Positions 9,100-18,336 of a stretch of 64,000 bases of DNA are shown one piece after another; position 1 is the stretch's first letter; every line of letters starts with the position of its first letter. This stretch comes from Sphingomonas insulae (GTDB lineage Bacteria > Pseudomonadota > Alphaproteobacteria > Sphingomonadales > Sphingomonadaceae). The translations under genes and the position numbers were made by a program. Under the pieces are notes generated by a model, which made no database searches, was not told where the DNA came from, and worked only from the letters and a program-made list of their open reading frames with translations. The DNA is taken from contig NZ_CP048422.1 of the NCBI RefSeq assembly GCF_010450875.1, forward strand, positions 248,001-312,000, written 5' to 3'.

Positions 9100-10007
9100 C
9101 CCTGTCCCGCCGCACCCTGATCGCCGCCGGCGCTGCCGCGACGCTCGCCTCCGGCGTCGGCGCGGCGCAGGGTCGCGGGTCGAACGCCGCGCGTTTCTCG
9201 CTCGGCTTCGCCCCGCACGAGGGCAGCTTCGCGAGCCGTGGCGACCGGCTGGAACAGATCGCCTTCGCCGCCGACCAGGGCTTCACCGCGTGGGAGGATA
9301 ACGAGGCCGCGGGCCGGTCGGTCGCCGAGCAGGAGGCGATGGCCAAGGCGCTGCGCCAGCGGAACATGGCGATGGGCGTGTTCGTCGCCAGCATGCCGAA
9401 ATGGTCGCAATCGCGCCCGCTGCTCGGCGCCAACGACGGTGCCGAGCGAGAGGCGTTCCTGGCCGACATCCGCGCGTCGATCCCCGTCGCGAAGCGGCTG
9501 AACGCGACGCGGATGACGGTGGTCACCGGCTTCATGGACGCCAAGGTACCGCACGATATCCAGACCGCGCGCGTCATCGACGTGATGCGCCGCGCCGGCG
9601 ACATCGTCGCACCGCATGGCATCGCGATGGTGATGGAACCGCTCAACACCCGCACCAACCATCCCGGCGTCTACATGCAGTCGATCGCGCAGGGGTATGC
9701 GGTGGCGCGCGGCGCCAACAGCCCGGCGGTGAAGATCCTCGCCGATCTCTACCACGAGCAGATCCAGTCCGGAAACATCATCCCCACGCTCGACATGTGC
9801 TGGGACGAGGTCGGCTATATCCAGTTCGGCGACAATCCCGGCCGCAACGAACCGGGCACGGGCGAGATCAATTTCGCCAACATCGTCAAATGGCTGCGTC
9901 GCAAGCGCTATACCGGGGTGATCGGCATGGAACACGGCAACTCGATCGCCGGCCGCGCCGGGGAAGACCGCCTGATCGCCGCCTATCGCATGATCGACCA
10001 GGCATGA
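9096..10007 (+). CDS. Exported TIM-barrel isomerase (hydroxypyruvate isomerase-like)
   Basis: A 303-residue xylose-isomerase-like TIM barrel preceded by a twin-arginine-like leader (SRRTLIAAGAAATLASG). Conserved acidic and His residues appear in VMEPLNTRTNHPGVYM, LYHEQIQSGN and GVIGMEHGNS, matching the hydroxypyruvate isomerase-like group. GTG 9096 overlaps the cytochrome stop. A folded, metal-containing enzyme sent to the periplasm by Tat fits processing of the oxidised sugar where it is made. The substrate is unknown. Confidence 0.82.
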   Translation: MTLSRRTLIAAGAAATLASGVGAAQGRGSNAARFSLGFAPHEGSFASRGDRLEQIAFAADQGFTAWEDNEAAGRSVAEQEAMAKALRQRNMAMGVFVASMPKWSQSRPLLGANDGAEREAFLADIRASIPVAKRLNATRMTVVTGFMDAKVPHDIQTARVIDVMRRAGDIVAPHGIAMVMEPLNTRTNHPGVYMQSIAQGYAVARGANSPAVKILADLYHEQIQSGNIIPTLDMCWDEVGYIQFGDNPGRNEPGTGEINFANIVKWLRRKRYTGVIGMEHGNSIAGRAGEDRLIAAYRMIDQA

Positions 10008-10062
10008 TGCCACACGTCACGACCGGTCCGACGACGGACCACAGGATAATCGGAGCGCCGCA

Positions 10063-10629
10063 ATGATCGACCGCAGGACCGCACTCGCCGGTGTCGCCGC
10101 GCTGTTCGGCACCACCCTGTTCGCCCCGATCGCCCGTGCCGCGGGCCTCGTTCCCGGCACCCTGCCGACCATCAGCGAAGGGCCGCCGAGCGCTGCGGTG
10201 TTCACCGCGCCCCAGCGCGCGCTGGTGACCGCGCTCAGCGAACGCGTGATCCCCACCACCGACACGCCCGGCGCGATCGCGGCAGGTGTGCCGGCGTTCA
10301 TCGAGAAACTGCTCGCCGACTGGTCGCGCCCCGACGATCGCGTACCGATCCTCGCCGGCCTCGATGCGCTCGATGCCCGCAGTCGCCAGGATTACACGGT
10401 GGCGGCTGCGCAGGCGACGCCGGCGCAGCAGGACGCGCTGCTCACCCTCGCGATGAACGACGCCATCCCCGGCGGCGGACCGTTCTTCAACGCTTTCCGC
10501 CAGCTCGTCATCACCGGCTATTACACGTCGGAGATCGGGATCACGCAGGAACGCGAATATCTGCCGGTGCCGGGCGAATATAACGGCGCCTTCCCGTATT
10601 CTCAGGTCAACAAGGTGTATAGCGCATGA
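10063..10629 (+). CDS. Gluconate 2-dehydrogenase subunit 3-like protein (LacC-like), Tat-exported
   Basis: Small subunit of a membrane-associated flavoprotein sugar dehydrogenase, 188 residues. The leader MIDRRTALAGVAALFG carries a twin-arginine motif. The body holds LVTALSERVIPTTDTPGA and FFNAFRQLVITGYYTSEIG, typical of the gluconate_2-dh3 family. In the Caulobacter LacABC system such a subunit exports and stabilises the FAD-containing GMC subunit, which has no signal of its own, as is also the case here. A 55-bp gap separates it from the gene before; its stop overlaps the next ATG. Confidence 0.88.
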   Translation: MIDRRTALAGVAALFGTTLFAPIARAAGLVPGTLPTISEGPPSAAVFTAPQRALVTALSERVIPTTDTPGAIAAGVPAFIEKLLADWSRPDDRVPILAGLDALDARSRQDYTVAAAQATPAQQDALLTLAMNDAIPGGGPFFNAFRQLVITGYYTSEIGITQEREYLPVPGEYNGAFPYSQVNKVYSA

Positions 10630-11459
10630 TCCTTGATCGCAGGCATCTGATCGCGGGCGCCATCGCGCTGCCCGCTTTGTCGCTGTCCGGTGCCGCCGCC
10701 GCGGCGCGGCTCGGCGCCATCGGCCTCCAGCTGTATACGGTGCGCGAGCTGTTCCAGAAGGATCCGGTGGCGACGCTGGAGGCGGTCGCCCGCATCGGCT
10801 ATCGCGAGGTCGAATTCGGCGGCGGTGGCTATGACACCATGGACGCTGCGATGCTGCGCCGGACGATGGACCGGCTCGGGCTGAAGGCGCCCTCGGTCCA
10901 CATCGGCTATGACGCGCTGCTCGGCAATTTCGATGCATCGCTGGCGATGGCGAAGACGCTGGGCGCCGACACCGTCGTGCTGCCCTACATGACCGACGAG
11001 CATCGCAGCGAAGCGGCATGGGAGGCGGCGCTGCCCAATTTCAACCGCATCGCCGGCCAGCTGAAACAGGCCGGGCTCGGCTTCGCCTATCACAACCATG
11101 ATTTCGAATTCACCGGCCGTCCCGGCGGCATCAGCCTGTACGACCGGTTCCTCAAGGGCACCGACCCTGCGCTGGTGAAGGTCGAACTCGACCTCTACTG
11201 GGTCGCGCATGCCGGGGTCGATCCGGCGGCGTTGATCGACCGGCTCGGTCGCCGCCTCTACGCCTTCCACGTCAAGGATACGCGCGCCGACGGCAGCATG
11301 GCCGCGGTGGGTGCCGGCAAGACCGATTTCGCCAGATTGTTCCGGCTGAAGGGTGCCGCCGGCGTCCGTCATTTCTATGTCGAGAACGATCAGGCGCCGG
11401 CGCCGTATCTGCCCGACGTCACCACCAGCTTCCAGACGCTTCGCGCGCTGCGCTCCTAA
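10626..11459 (+). CDS. Exported sugar phosphate isomerase/epimerase-like TIM-barrel protein
   Basis: TIM barrel of 277 residues with an N-terminal export signal that again has paired arginines (LDRRHLIAGAIALPALS). Characteristic segments are LGAIGLQLYTVRELF, FAYHNHDFEF, VELDLYWVAHAGVDP and AFHVKDTRADG, giving the His/Asp/His metal set of the family. It lies between the small and large dehydrogenase subunits, so it probably acts on the 3-keto product in the periplasm. It is distinct in sequence from the barrels at 6486 and 9096, which suggests separate steps. Confidence 0.83.
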   Translation: MILDRRHLIAGAIALPALSLSGAAAAARLGAIGLQLYTVRELFQKDPVATLEAVARIGYREVEFGGGGYDTMDAAMLRRTMDRLGLKAPSVHIGYDALLGNFDASLAMAKTLGADTVVLPYMTDEHRSEAAWEAALPNFNRIAGQLKQAGLGFAYHNHDFEFTGRPGGISLYDRFLKGTDPALVKVELDLYWVAHAGVDPAALIDRLGRRLYAFHVKDTRADGSMAAVGAGKTDFARLFRLKGAAGVRHFYVENDQAPAPYLPDVTTSFQTLRALRS

Positions 11460-11482
11460 CGACATCCTTGGAGGGGATCACC

Positions 11483-13162
11483 ATGGCTGCCACCGACAGG
11501 TTCGACGCGATCGTCATCGGATCGGGCATCAGCGGCGGGTTCGCCGCCAAGGAACTGACCGAAAAGGGCATGCGCGTCCTGATGCTCGACCGTGGCCGCA
11601 TGGTCGAGCACGCCGAAGGCTACCCCTATGACGGCAAGCCCGCCTATGAGGTACCGGCGCGCAACATCATGCCCAGGCCGCTGATCGACAGCGACTATTT
11701 CATCGCCACGCACGGCTATGTCGCGCCCAGCAACCGCACCTTCTACAACGACGACCGGCTCAACCCCTATGCCTATGACGAGGGCAGCAAGTTCTACTGG
11801 ATCCGCCCCGGCGCGGTCGGGGGCAAGTCGCTGATCTGGGGCCGCTGGACGTTCCGCTGGGCGCCCGAGGACTTCACCGCGAACAAACGCGACGGCATCG
11901 ATGGCGAATGGCCCATCGGTTATGACGATGTCGCGCCATGGTACAGCTACGTCGAGAACTACATCGGCGTATCCGGCTCCCACGAAAACCTGCCCTATCT
12001 CCCCGACAGCGAATTCCAGCCGCCGATGCCGATGAACGTGGCGGAGAAGTGGCTGAAGCAGCGGCTGGAAACGCAATTCCCCGGCCGCAAGCTCATCAAC
12101 ACCCGCCTGTCCAACATGACCGAGGACAAGCCGGACCAGAACCGTACCAAATGCCAGTTCCGCAACCAGTGCAGCAACGGCTGCTCGTTCGGCGCCTATT
12201 TCTCGACGCAGGCGGTCACTCTGCCCGCCGCCCGCGCCACCGGCCGGCTGACGCTGCGATCGGACGCGGTCGTCACCAACCTCGACTATGACGCGGACGG
12301 CAAGCGCGTCACCGGCGTCCGCTTCGTCGATGCCAAGACCGGGCTGGCGGAAACCGTCCGCGCCGACCTCGTCTTCCTGTGCGCATCCGCGATGGCCTCG
12401 ACCCAGATCCTGATGAACTCGCGTGATGCCGCCAGCGGCCGCAGCCACTTCGACACGAGCAACACGCTCGGTCGTTACGTCATGGACCATATCTTCCGCG
12501 TCGGCATCAGCGGCGAGATTCCGGGCATGCAGGACCTGATCGAATACGGCCGTCGTCCCGGCGGCGTGTACATCCCGCGTTTCCGCAACATCGGCGGCAG
12601 CGAACGGGACCTCGGCTTCAAGCGCGGCTATGGCTATCAGGGCAGCGCATTCCGCGATCCCATGGGTCCCGTCGGCTTCGGCGCGAAGATGAAGCACGAC
12701 ATGCGCCGATACGGGCCATGGAAATTCGGGATGGGCGCGTTCGGCGAATGCCTGCCCTATGCCGACAATCGCGTGTCGCTGCACCCGACCAAGGTCGACC
12801 GCTTCGGGGTGCCGCTGATGCGCTTCGACGTCACCTTCCGCGAAAACGAATTGCGGATGATGGCGGATGCGCGGACGCAGGGCGAGGCGATGCTGCGCGG
12901 CGCCGGCCTCACCAACGTCACCAGCAATGCGGGCGAGCATGTTCCGGGCGATGCAATCCACGAAATGGGCGGCGCGCGCATGGGCCGCGACCCGCGCATA
13001 TCGGTGCTCAACGCATGGAGCCAGGCGCATGCGGCCAGCAACCTCTACGTCACCGACGGTGCGCAGATGGCGTCGGTCGCCTGCGTCAATCCATCGCTCA
13101 CCTTCATGGCGCTCACCGCCCGCGCGGTGGACCATGCGGTGAAGCAGGCCCGCAAGGCCTAG
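11483..13162 (+). CDS. GMC-family FAD sugar dehydrogenase, catalytic subunit (LacA-like glucoside 3-dehydrogenase)
   Basis: FAD-binding large subunit, 559 residues from ATG 11483, preceded by GGAGGGG at 6 nt spacing (an in-frame TTG at 11468 is unlikely). The N-terminus is the ADP-binding fold DAIVIGSGISGGFAAKEL. The C-terminal GMC region shows HEMGGARMGRDP, with the active-site His, and LYVTDGAQMASVACVNPS. A Cys-rich stretch (KCQFRNQCSNGC) could hold an Fe-S cluster, as reported for related glucoside 3-dehydrogenases. It probably oxidises C3 of sugars or glycosides, passing electrons to the cytochrome at 8710. It has no signal peptide and is presumably carried out with the Tat-exported small subunit. 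Confidence 0.88.
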   Translation: MAATDRFDAIVIGSGISGGFAAKELTEKGMRVLMLDRGRMVEHAEGYPYDGKPAYEVPARNIMPRPLIDSDYFIATHGYVAPSNRTFYNDDRLNPYAYDEGSKFYWIRPGAVGGKSLIWGRWTFRWAPEDFTANKRDGIDGEWPIGYDDVAPWYSYVENYIGVSGSHENLPYLPDSEFQPPMPMNVAEKWLKQRLETQFPGRKLINTRLSNMTEDKPDQNRTKCQFRNQCSNGCSFGAYFSTQAVTLPAARATGRLTLRSDAVVTNLDYDADGKRVTGVRFVDAKTGLAETVRADLVFLCASAMASTQILMNSRDAASGRSHFDTSNTLGRYVMDHIFRVGISGEIPGMQDLIEYGRRPGGVYIPRFRNIGGSERDLGFKRGYGYQGSAFRDPMGPVGFGAKMKHDMRRYGPWKFGMGAFGECLPYADNRVSLHPTKVDRFGVPLMRFDVTFRENELRMMADARTQGEAMLRGAGLTNVTSNAGEHVPGDAIHEMGGARMGRDPRISVLNAWSQAHAASNLYVTDGAQMASVACVNPSLTFMALTARAVDHAVKQARKA

Positions 13163-13330
13163 GCGGTCGTCCAAACAATGGCGACGGCGCCCACGGCGTA
13201 CCTTTCGCCCGTGTGTCCGGAACGATCCGCGGGCGGCCGGGACCGGGTATGGCCGGCACCGCCGACATGCGCCCCTCCCCCCGCCGGACGGCGCATGGCT
13301 GGATGAACGCAGGATGACATGACCGCTCGG

Positions 13331-13361
13331 CCGGCGTCACCGATCGGTCACCGGCGTTACC
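13331..13361. promoter_or_regulatory. Direct repeat upstream of the TonB receptor
   Basis: CCGGCGTCACC (13331-13341) recurs as CCGGCGTTACC (13351-13361), one mismatch, exactly 20 bp apart or about two helical turns. It lies 48 bp before the receptor start, where a regulator would bind. The rest of the gap 13163-13408 shows no gene. Which protein binds is unknown. Confidence 0.35.
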
Positions 13362-13408
13362 TTTTTCTATCCTAGCGCCCCTGGAGTCCAATTCAGGGGG
13401 AAGTTTCC

Positions 13409-15955
13409 GTGTCTCGCTCTTCGTACATCAAGTCGCTGCTGCTCGCCGGCGTCACCGGCATGGCGCTCGCACCGGCGCCGGTCCTGGCGCAGGCCCAGCC
13501 CGTGGCCGCGCCGTCGCAGATCGCCAGCGACGACCCCACGACGGACGGCGGGCAGCTGAGCGACATCGTCGTCACCGCCACCAAGCGCGAAACCAACCTC
13601 CAGAAAACGCCGATCGCGATCAACGTCCTGACCGCGACCGCGCTGCAGGATCGCCACGTACAGAGCCTGTACGACCTTGCCGACGGCGCGGTGCCCAGCC
13701 TGCGCGTCGCGACGTTCGAGGCGCGGCAGAGCGCGCTGACGATCGGCATCCGCGGTATCGTGCCGCTCGACGCCAACCAGCCCGCGCGCGAACAGGGCGT
13801 CGGCATCTACATCGACGGCGTCTACCTCGGCCGCCAGCACGGCCTCAACGCCGCGCTGTTCGATATCGAGCGGATCGAGGTGCTCAAAGGTCCGCAGGGC
13901 ACGCTGTTCGGCCGCAACACCGAAGGCGGCGCACTCAGCCTCGTCACCAGGGCGCCGACCGGCAAGTTCGACGGCAGCGTCACCGCCGGCATCGCCAATT
14001 ACGGCGGCTACAACGGTGCGCTGCGCCTCGACCTGCCGGAAACCTATGGCGTCAGCCTGAAGCTGGACGGCGTCGTCCAGTATCAGGGGCCGACGACCAA
14101 GAATACGCTCGCCGGCCAGTCGGGCTTCAACTATTTCGATCGCCGCGGCTTCAAGGCGACGGCGCGGATCAAGCCGGTCGATGGCATGACCGCCGACTTC
14201 AGCTACGACAATGGCTATGACGCGAACACGCCCTTCTACAGCCAGCTGCTGAACTACAACCCGAACGGCTGCGTCGCCGGCACGCAGGCCGCGCAGCCCA
14301 GGTGCTTCCTGCCCGGCACCAATTACACCACGCTGACCGGCACGGTGAAATCGCTGATCCCCGGTACGATCGTCAACGGCACCAGCCGCCAGAAGACGAC
14401 CGACATCGGCGTGCCGCAGCAGCCCAGCATCGACAAGACGCACGGCTTCACCTCCAACATCCGCTGGAACGTCTCGCCCGAGATCGAGCTGCGCTTGATC
14501 AGCGCATGGCGCGGCGTCAATTCGACGCAGTGGGACAATAGCGGCGGCGCGCATCGCGTACCGGTGCTGAATCCCACCAACGTCGTCGTCAACGGCCAGC
14601 TGGCCAACGGCACCCTGTTCAGCCGCTATTCGCTCGCCGACCTGCACCAGAACCAGTTCAGCCAGGAATTCCAGGCGGTCGGCACCGTCGGCCAGATCGA
14701 TTACGTCGCCGGCCTGTATTATTTCAACGAACACGTCAGCGACGACGCGGCGACGCCGAACTCCAATTTCTACAATGCGACGACCGGCGTCATCAGCATC
14801 GTCGATCCCTGCGCCACCGTCACCACCGGCTTCACGATCGTCGGCGGCCTGCCGGTCGGCGGGACGACGAGCCCCGCGGGTTCGCAGCCCGGCTGCCGGT
14901 CGATCGATCGCGCCTCGGAAGTCTGGTCGAAGAGCTATGCCGGTTACGGCCAGGCGACGTGGAACGCGACCGACGCGATCCACCTGACGCTGGGTGGCCG
15001 CTATACCCGCGACCACAAGCGCGGCGTCCTACACTTTTCGCGCAACATCAATTACGACATCAACACCGCCGCCGCCGCGACCAATGGCTATACGCCGCTC
15101 GACCGGACGTGGAAGCGCTTCAACCCGATGGCGACGCTGGCCTATGATGCCAGCGACAACGTCCACGTCTACGCGAAATATGCCACCGGCTATCGCGCCG
15201 GCGGGGCCAGTTCGCGTACCGCCAACTACCTGCCGTTCAACCCCGAGGACGTGAAGTCGTACGAAATCGGCATGAAGTCCGATTTCTGGGATCATCGCGC
15301 CCGCCTGAACCTTGCCGGATACATCATGGATCGCAAGAACAGCCAGGTCGATATCAGCTCGATCCAGCCGACCGCGACCGGCAACTTCAACAACCTGGTG
15401 ACGATCAATGCCCCCGGCATCACCAAGATCCGCGGGATCGAGGCGGACCTGACCGTGCAGCCGGTCACCGGCCTGACGCTGACTGCGGGCTATGCCTATA
15501 CCTATACGAAGATCCCGCCGGTGCTCATCACCTCGACGGGGGTCCTGCAGGACTTCTTCATCGTGTTCACGCCGCGCAATGCCGCCAATGGCGCCATCGA
15601 CTATGTGATGCCGCTGAACGACATGGACCTGAAGTTCCATCTGGACGGCAATTACGCGCAATCGACGCAGGCGTTCGACCAGTTCGCGACCCACAACGAT
15701 GCCTCGTTCATCGTCAACGGCCGCGTCGCGCTGTCGAACATCAAGGTCGGCGGCTCGAACCAGCTCACCATCTCGGCCTGGGTCCGCAATCTGTTCGACA
15801 CCCAATATATCTTCCGCCGCGATCCCTCCAACAGCCTGCCCGCGGCGCCGACGTCCGCCACCGCGACGGCGGGCAACATCAACAACGTGCTGGGCGATTA
15901 CGGCAATTTCAACGCGCCGCGCACCTATGGCCTGGAAGCATCGGTCAAGTTCTAG
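13409..15955 (+). CDS. TonB-dependent outer-membrane receptor (sugar locus)
   Basis: A 22-strand outer-membrane transporter of 848 residues. It has a signal peptide (ending VLAQAQP), a TonB-box-like stretch DIVVTATKRE, and a plug domain with QGVGIYIDGVY, IERIEVLKGPQGTLFGRN and GGALSLVTRAP. The barrel ends in ASVKF with a terminal aromatic residue. GTG 13409 follows AGGGGGA. It probably imports the oligosaccharide or glycoside oxidised by the preceding genes. A symmetrical terminator follows. Confidence 0.92.
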   Translation: MSRSSYIKSLLLAGVTGMALAPAPVLAQAQPVAAPSQIASDDPTTDGGQLSDIVVTATKRETNLQKTPIAINVLTATALQDRHVQSLYDLADGAVPSLRVATFEARQSALTIGIRGIVPLDANQPAREQGVGIYIDGVYLGRQHGLNAALFDIERIEVLKGPQGTLFGRNTEGGALSLVTRAPTGKFDGSVTAGIANYGGYNGALRLDLPETYGVSLKLDGVVQYQGPTTKNTLAGQSGFNYFDRRGFKATARIKPVDGMTADFSYDNGYDANTPFYSQLLNYNPNGCVAGTQAAQPRCFLPGTNYTTLTGTVKSLIPGTIVNGTSRQKTTDIGVPQQPSIDKTHGFTSNIRWNVSPEIELRLISAWRGVNSTQWDNSGGAHRVPVLNPTNVVVNGQLANGTLFSRYSLADLHQNQFSQEFQAVGTVGQIDYVAGLYYFNEHVSDDAATPNSNFYNATTGVISIVDPCATVTTGFTIVGGLPVGGTTSPAGSQPGCRSIDRASEVWSKSYAGYGQATWNATDAIHLTLGGRYTRDHKRGVLHFSRNINYDINTAAAATNGYTPLDRTWKRFNPMATLAYDASDNVHVYAKYATGYRAGGASSRTANYLPFNPEDVKSYEIGMKSDFWDHRARLNLAGYIMDRKNSQVDISSIQPTATGNFNNLVTINAPGITKIRGIEADLTVQPVTGLTLTAGYAYTYTKIPPVLITSTGVLQDFFIVFTPRNAANGAIDYVMPLNDMDLKFHLDGNYAQSTQAFDQFATHNDASFIVNGRVALSNIKVGGSNQLTISAWVRNLFDTQYIFRRDPSNSLPAAPTSATATAGNINNVLGDYGNFNAPRTYGLEASVKF

Positions 15956-15959
15956 TCGC

Positions 15960-15981
15960 AAAACGTGCCTCGGCACGTTTT
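15960..15981. terminator. Bidirectional intrinsic terminator
   Basis: AAAACGTGCC-TC-GGCACGTTTT is a perfect 10-bp inverted repeat with a T-run on either strand. It lies between the convergent TonB receptor and sensor kinase genes, so it can end both transcripts. Confidence 0.85.
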
Positions 15982-15991
15982 CGAACAGCCC

Positions 15992-17302
15992 CTAAGCCGG
16001 AAAGGCGAGCCTGAGCGTCAGCCCGGGCTCGCCATCCTCCAGCGCCAGCGTGCCGCCGTGCAACCGCACGATCGCGGCGACCAGCGGCAGGCCCAGCCCG
16101 TGGCCCGGCCGGTTGCGGCTCGCCTCCAGCCGTCCGAAGCGGCGCAGGACCAGCGCGTGCTGATCCGCCGGAATACCGGGACCATCGTCGCGGACGGCCA
16201 GCACCGCACGGTCGCCGGTGGCCATGCCCTCGACCCATATCGTCGTTCCCGGCGGCGTGTGGCGCAGTGCGTTCTCGATCGCGTTGACCAGCATCTGTTC
16301 GACCAGCCGGGGATCGCCCCGCATCGGCAGCGGGTTGCCAAGCCGCCAGCGCAGCGTGCGGTCACCGTCCTCCGCCACCGGGGCCAGCGCCTCGCACACG
16401 TCGCTCGCCACCACCGCCAGGTCGAACGGCACGAACCCCGCGACCCGCAGCCCCGCCTCGACCTCGGCGATGCGCAGCATGGCGGCGAACATCGCCAGGA
16501 TGCGGTCGCAATCCTCGATCGCCGCAGCGATGTCCGCATCATCGCTACGCGTCGCGATCGCCGCCAACCGCGCGCGCAACCGCGCCAGCGGCGTCCGCAG
16601 GTCGTGCGCGACGTCGTTGGACACGTTGCGCAGCCCGTCCATCAATCCCGCAATCTGATCCAGCATCCGGTTGAAGGCGATGGCGTGCCGGTCGAATTCG
16701 TCGTCGGTCCCGATCACCGGCACGCGCCGCCGCATGTCGCCCGCGACGATCGCATCGACCGTGCACCGCGTCTCGGCAAAGCGCCGCGCGATCGTCACGG
16801 CAAAAACGACCAGCCCGCCGAGCACGATCAGCACGATCGATCCGAACCCGAACAGATAGATGCGCAGCCGGGCCGCGCGATAACCGTCGAACGGCTCGGT
16901 TTCGGCGATCGTCGTCAGCGTCAGGTCGCCGCCGATCCGCCGTGTATAGGCGCGTCCCGCCGACAGGCCGGCGATCCGGTCGCGGCTGCGCACCTCGGCA
17001 TAGCCCGGCGCGAACCGCCGGCGCACGTCGATGTTGCCACCCAGCCGTCGCCCGTGTGCATCGGCGAGCAGAAAACCGATGTCGCCGGTATCGCGCCGTT
17101 GCGACAAAGCGGCGATCCGCGCGAGCACCACCGTCGCGCGCGGGTCGCGGCCCACGATCGCGCTGACATTCTCGATCCGCCGGTCGACCAGCCGCGCGAT
17201 CGTGCCGAGCGTCACCATATGGAGGGCAATCCCCGTCCCCGCCGTCGCGATCAGAAACGCCGCCAGGAACCCGACGGTCAGCGCGCGCAGGCCAGGCTTC
17301 AT
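15992..17302 (-). CDS. Two-component sensor histidine kinase
   Basis: Inner-membrane kinase of 436 residues. It has an N-terminal helix (LTVGFLAAFLIATAG), a periplasmic sensing region of about 130 residues, a second helix (LFGFGSIVLIVLGGLVVF), then HAMP. The H-box is VAHDLRTPLARL around residue 230. Further on are the N-box (ALRHTPP), DDGPGIPADQ and GHGLGLPLVAAI. It overlaps the response-regulator gene by 4 nt on the same strand. The signal is unknown; position next to the sugar locus is only suggestive. Confidence 0.92.
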   Translation of the reverse strand: MKPGLRALTVGFLAAFLIATAGTGIALHMVTLGTIARLVDRRIENVSAIVGRDPRATVVLARIAALSQRRDTGDIGFLLADAHGRRLGGNIDVRRRFAPGYAEVRSRDRIAGLSAGRAYTRRIGGDLTLTTIAETEPFDGYRAARLRIYLFGFGSIVLIVLGGLVVFAVTIARRFAETRCTVDAIVAGDMRRRVPVIGTDDEFDRHAIAFNRMLDQIAGLMDGLRNVSNDVAHDLRTPLARLRARLAAIATRSDDADIAAAIEDCDRILAMFAAMLRIAEVEAGLRVAGFVPFDLAVVASDVCEALAPVAEDGDRTLRWRLGNPLPMRGDPRLVEQMLVNAIENALRHTPPGTTIWVEGMATGDRAVLAVRDDGPGIPADQHALVLRRFGRLEASRNRPGHGLGLPLVAAIVRLHGGTLALEDGEPGLTLRLAFPA

Positions 17303-17988
17303 CCCCGCAGCATATAGCCGATGCCGCGCACGGTGCGGATCCGGTCCTCGCCGCCGCTCTCGCCCAGCTTCAGGCGCAGCCGCCGGATGTGGACATCGAC
17401 GATATTGGTGTCGGGCATGAAGTCATAGCCCCACACCCGCTCGATCAGCATCGCGCGGGTCAGCACCGCATCGACGTTGCGCACCAGTTCGACCAGCAGC
17501 TTGAGCTCCAGTTTGGCGAGGTCGAGCGGCACGCCATCGCGCCAGGCGCGAAACGTCGTCGGGCTGACCACGATGTCACCGGCGCGCAGCGTGTCGCCGC
17601 TGGCGCCCGCGCCACCGCTCCATTGCCGGCCGCGCAGCACCGCATGCAGGCGCGCATGCAGCTCGATCGCCGCGACCGGCTTGACGACGTAATCGTCCGC
17701 CCCCGCCTCCAGCCCCTCGACCTTGTCCTGCGACGCACCCAATGCGGTCAGCATCACGATCGGCAGCGTCATGCCGCCGTCGCGCAGCTTCTGCAGCACC
17801 GACATGCCGTCGAGCCGCGGCATCATCCGGTCGAGGACCACCGCGTCGAACGCGCGTGCGTTCATCGCCGCGATCGCCGCCCGGCCATCGCCTGCGATGT
17901 CAACGCGATGGCCGATGTCGCGCAGTTCGGCGGCCAGCGCCGCAGCGTAATCGGCATCGTCTTCGACAAGGAGGAGGTCGAGGGTCAT
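17299..17988 (-). CDS. OmpR-family response regulator
   Basis: DNA-binding regulator of 229 residues. The receiver domain has acidic residues in LLLVEDDADY, the phospho-acceptor Asp in AVVLDRMMPRLDG (about residue 54) and the switch Lys in DYVVKPV. A C-terminal winged helix holds LAKLELKLLVELVRN and DVHIRRLRLKLGE. It is the first gene of a two-gene operon with the kinase. Upstream sequence shows no clear operator. Confidence 0.92.
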   Translation of the reverse strand: MTLDLLLVEDDADYAAALAAELRDIGHRVDIAGDGRAAIAAMNARAFDAVVLDRMMPRLDGMSVLQKLRDGGMTLPIVMLTALGASQDKVEGLEAGADDYVVKPVAAIELHARLHAVLRGRQWSGGAGASGDTLRAGDIVVSPTTFRAWRDGVPLDLAKLELKLLVELVRNVDAVLTRAMLIERVWGYDFMPDTNIVDVHIRRLRLKLGESGGEDRIRTVRGIGYMLRG

Positions 17989-18336
17989 CGCATGTTCCGG
18001 CAGCCGAACGCTGCCACGCTAACGCGGACTCGCCACGCCGAGGTCAAGCACTTTCCGGTATGGGCGTGTGTGTCCGCGACCGGCCAGGGCGGTGGCTACG
18101 GACGCCCCAGCATTCGCCACATGTCGTCGTCCTGCGATTGCACGATCGAGTCCACCGGGTTGCCGCGGCACTGCCCCTGTTCCCGTTCCCGCCGTCTCAA
18201 GCCACGCGGACACGCGACATCGGTCGGGCAACGCGGGCGATCCGATGGTGGACAACCTCATCACCGTCATCGTGGCGGCGCGAAACAGCAGGCCGGAAGT
18301 ACGCCGCGCCTCCGGTTGCGCCAGCAGCCGGCTGGC
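17989..18336. other. Intergenic region upstream of the two-component operon
   Basis: Between the response-regulator start and the end of the second LacI gene, both on the minus strand. The frames here lack coding features. It presumably holds the two-component promoter, but I see no convincing -35/-10 pair or operator symmetry. Confidence 0.4.
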
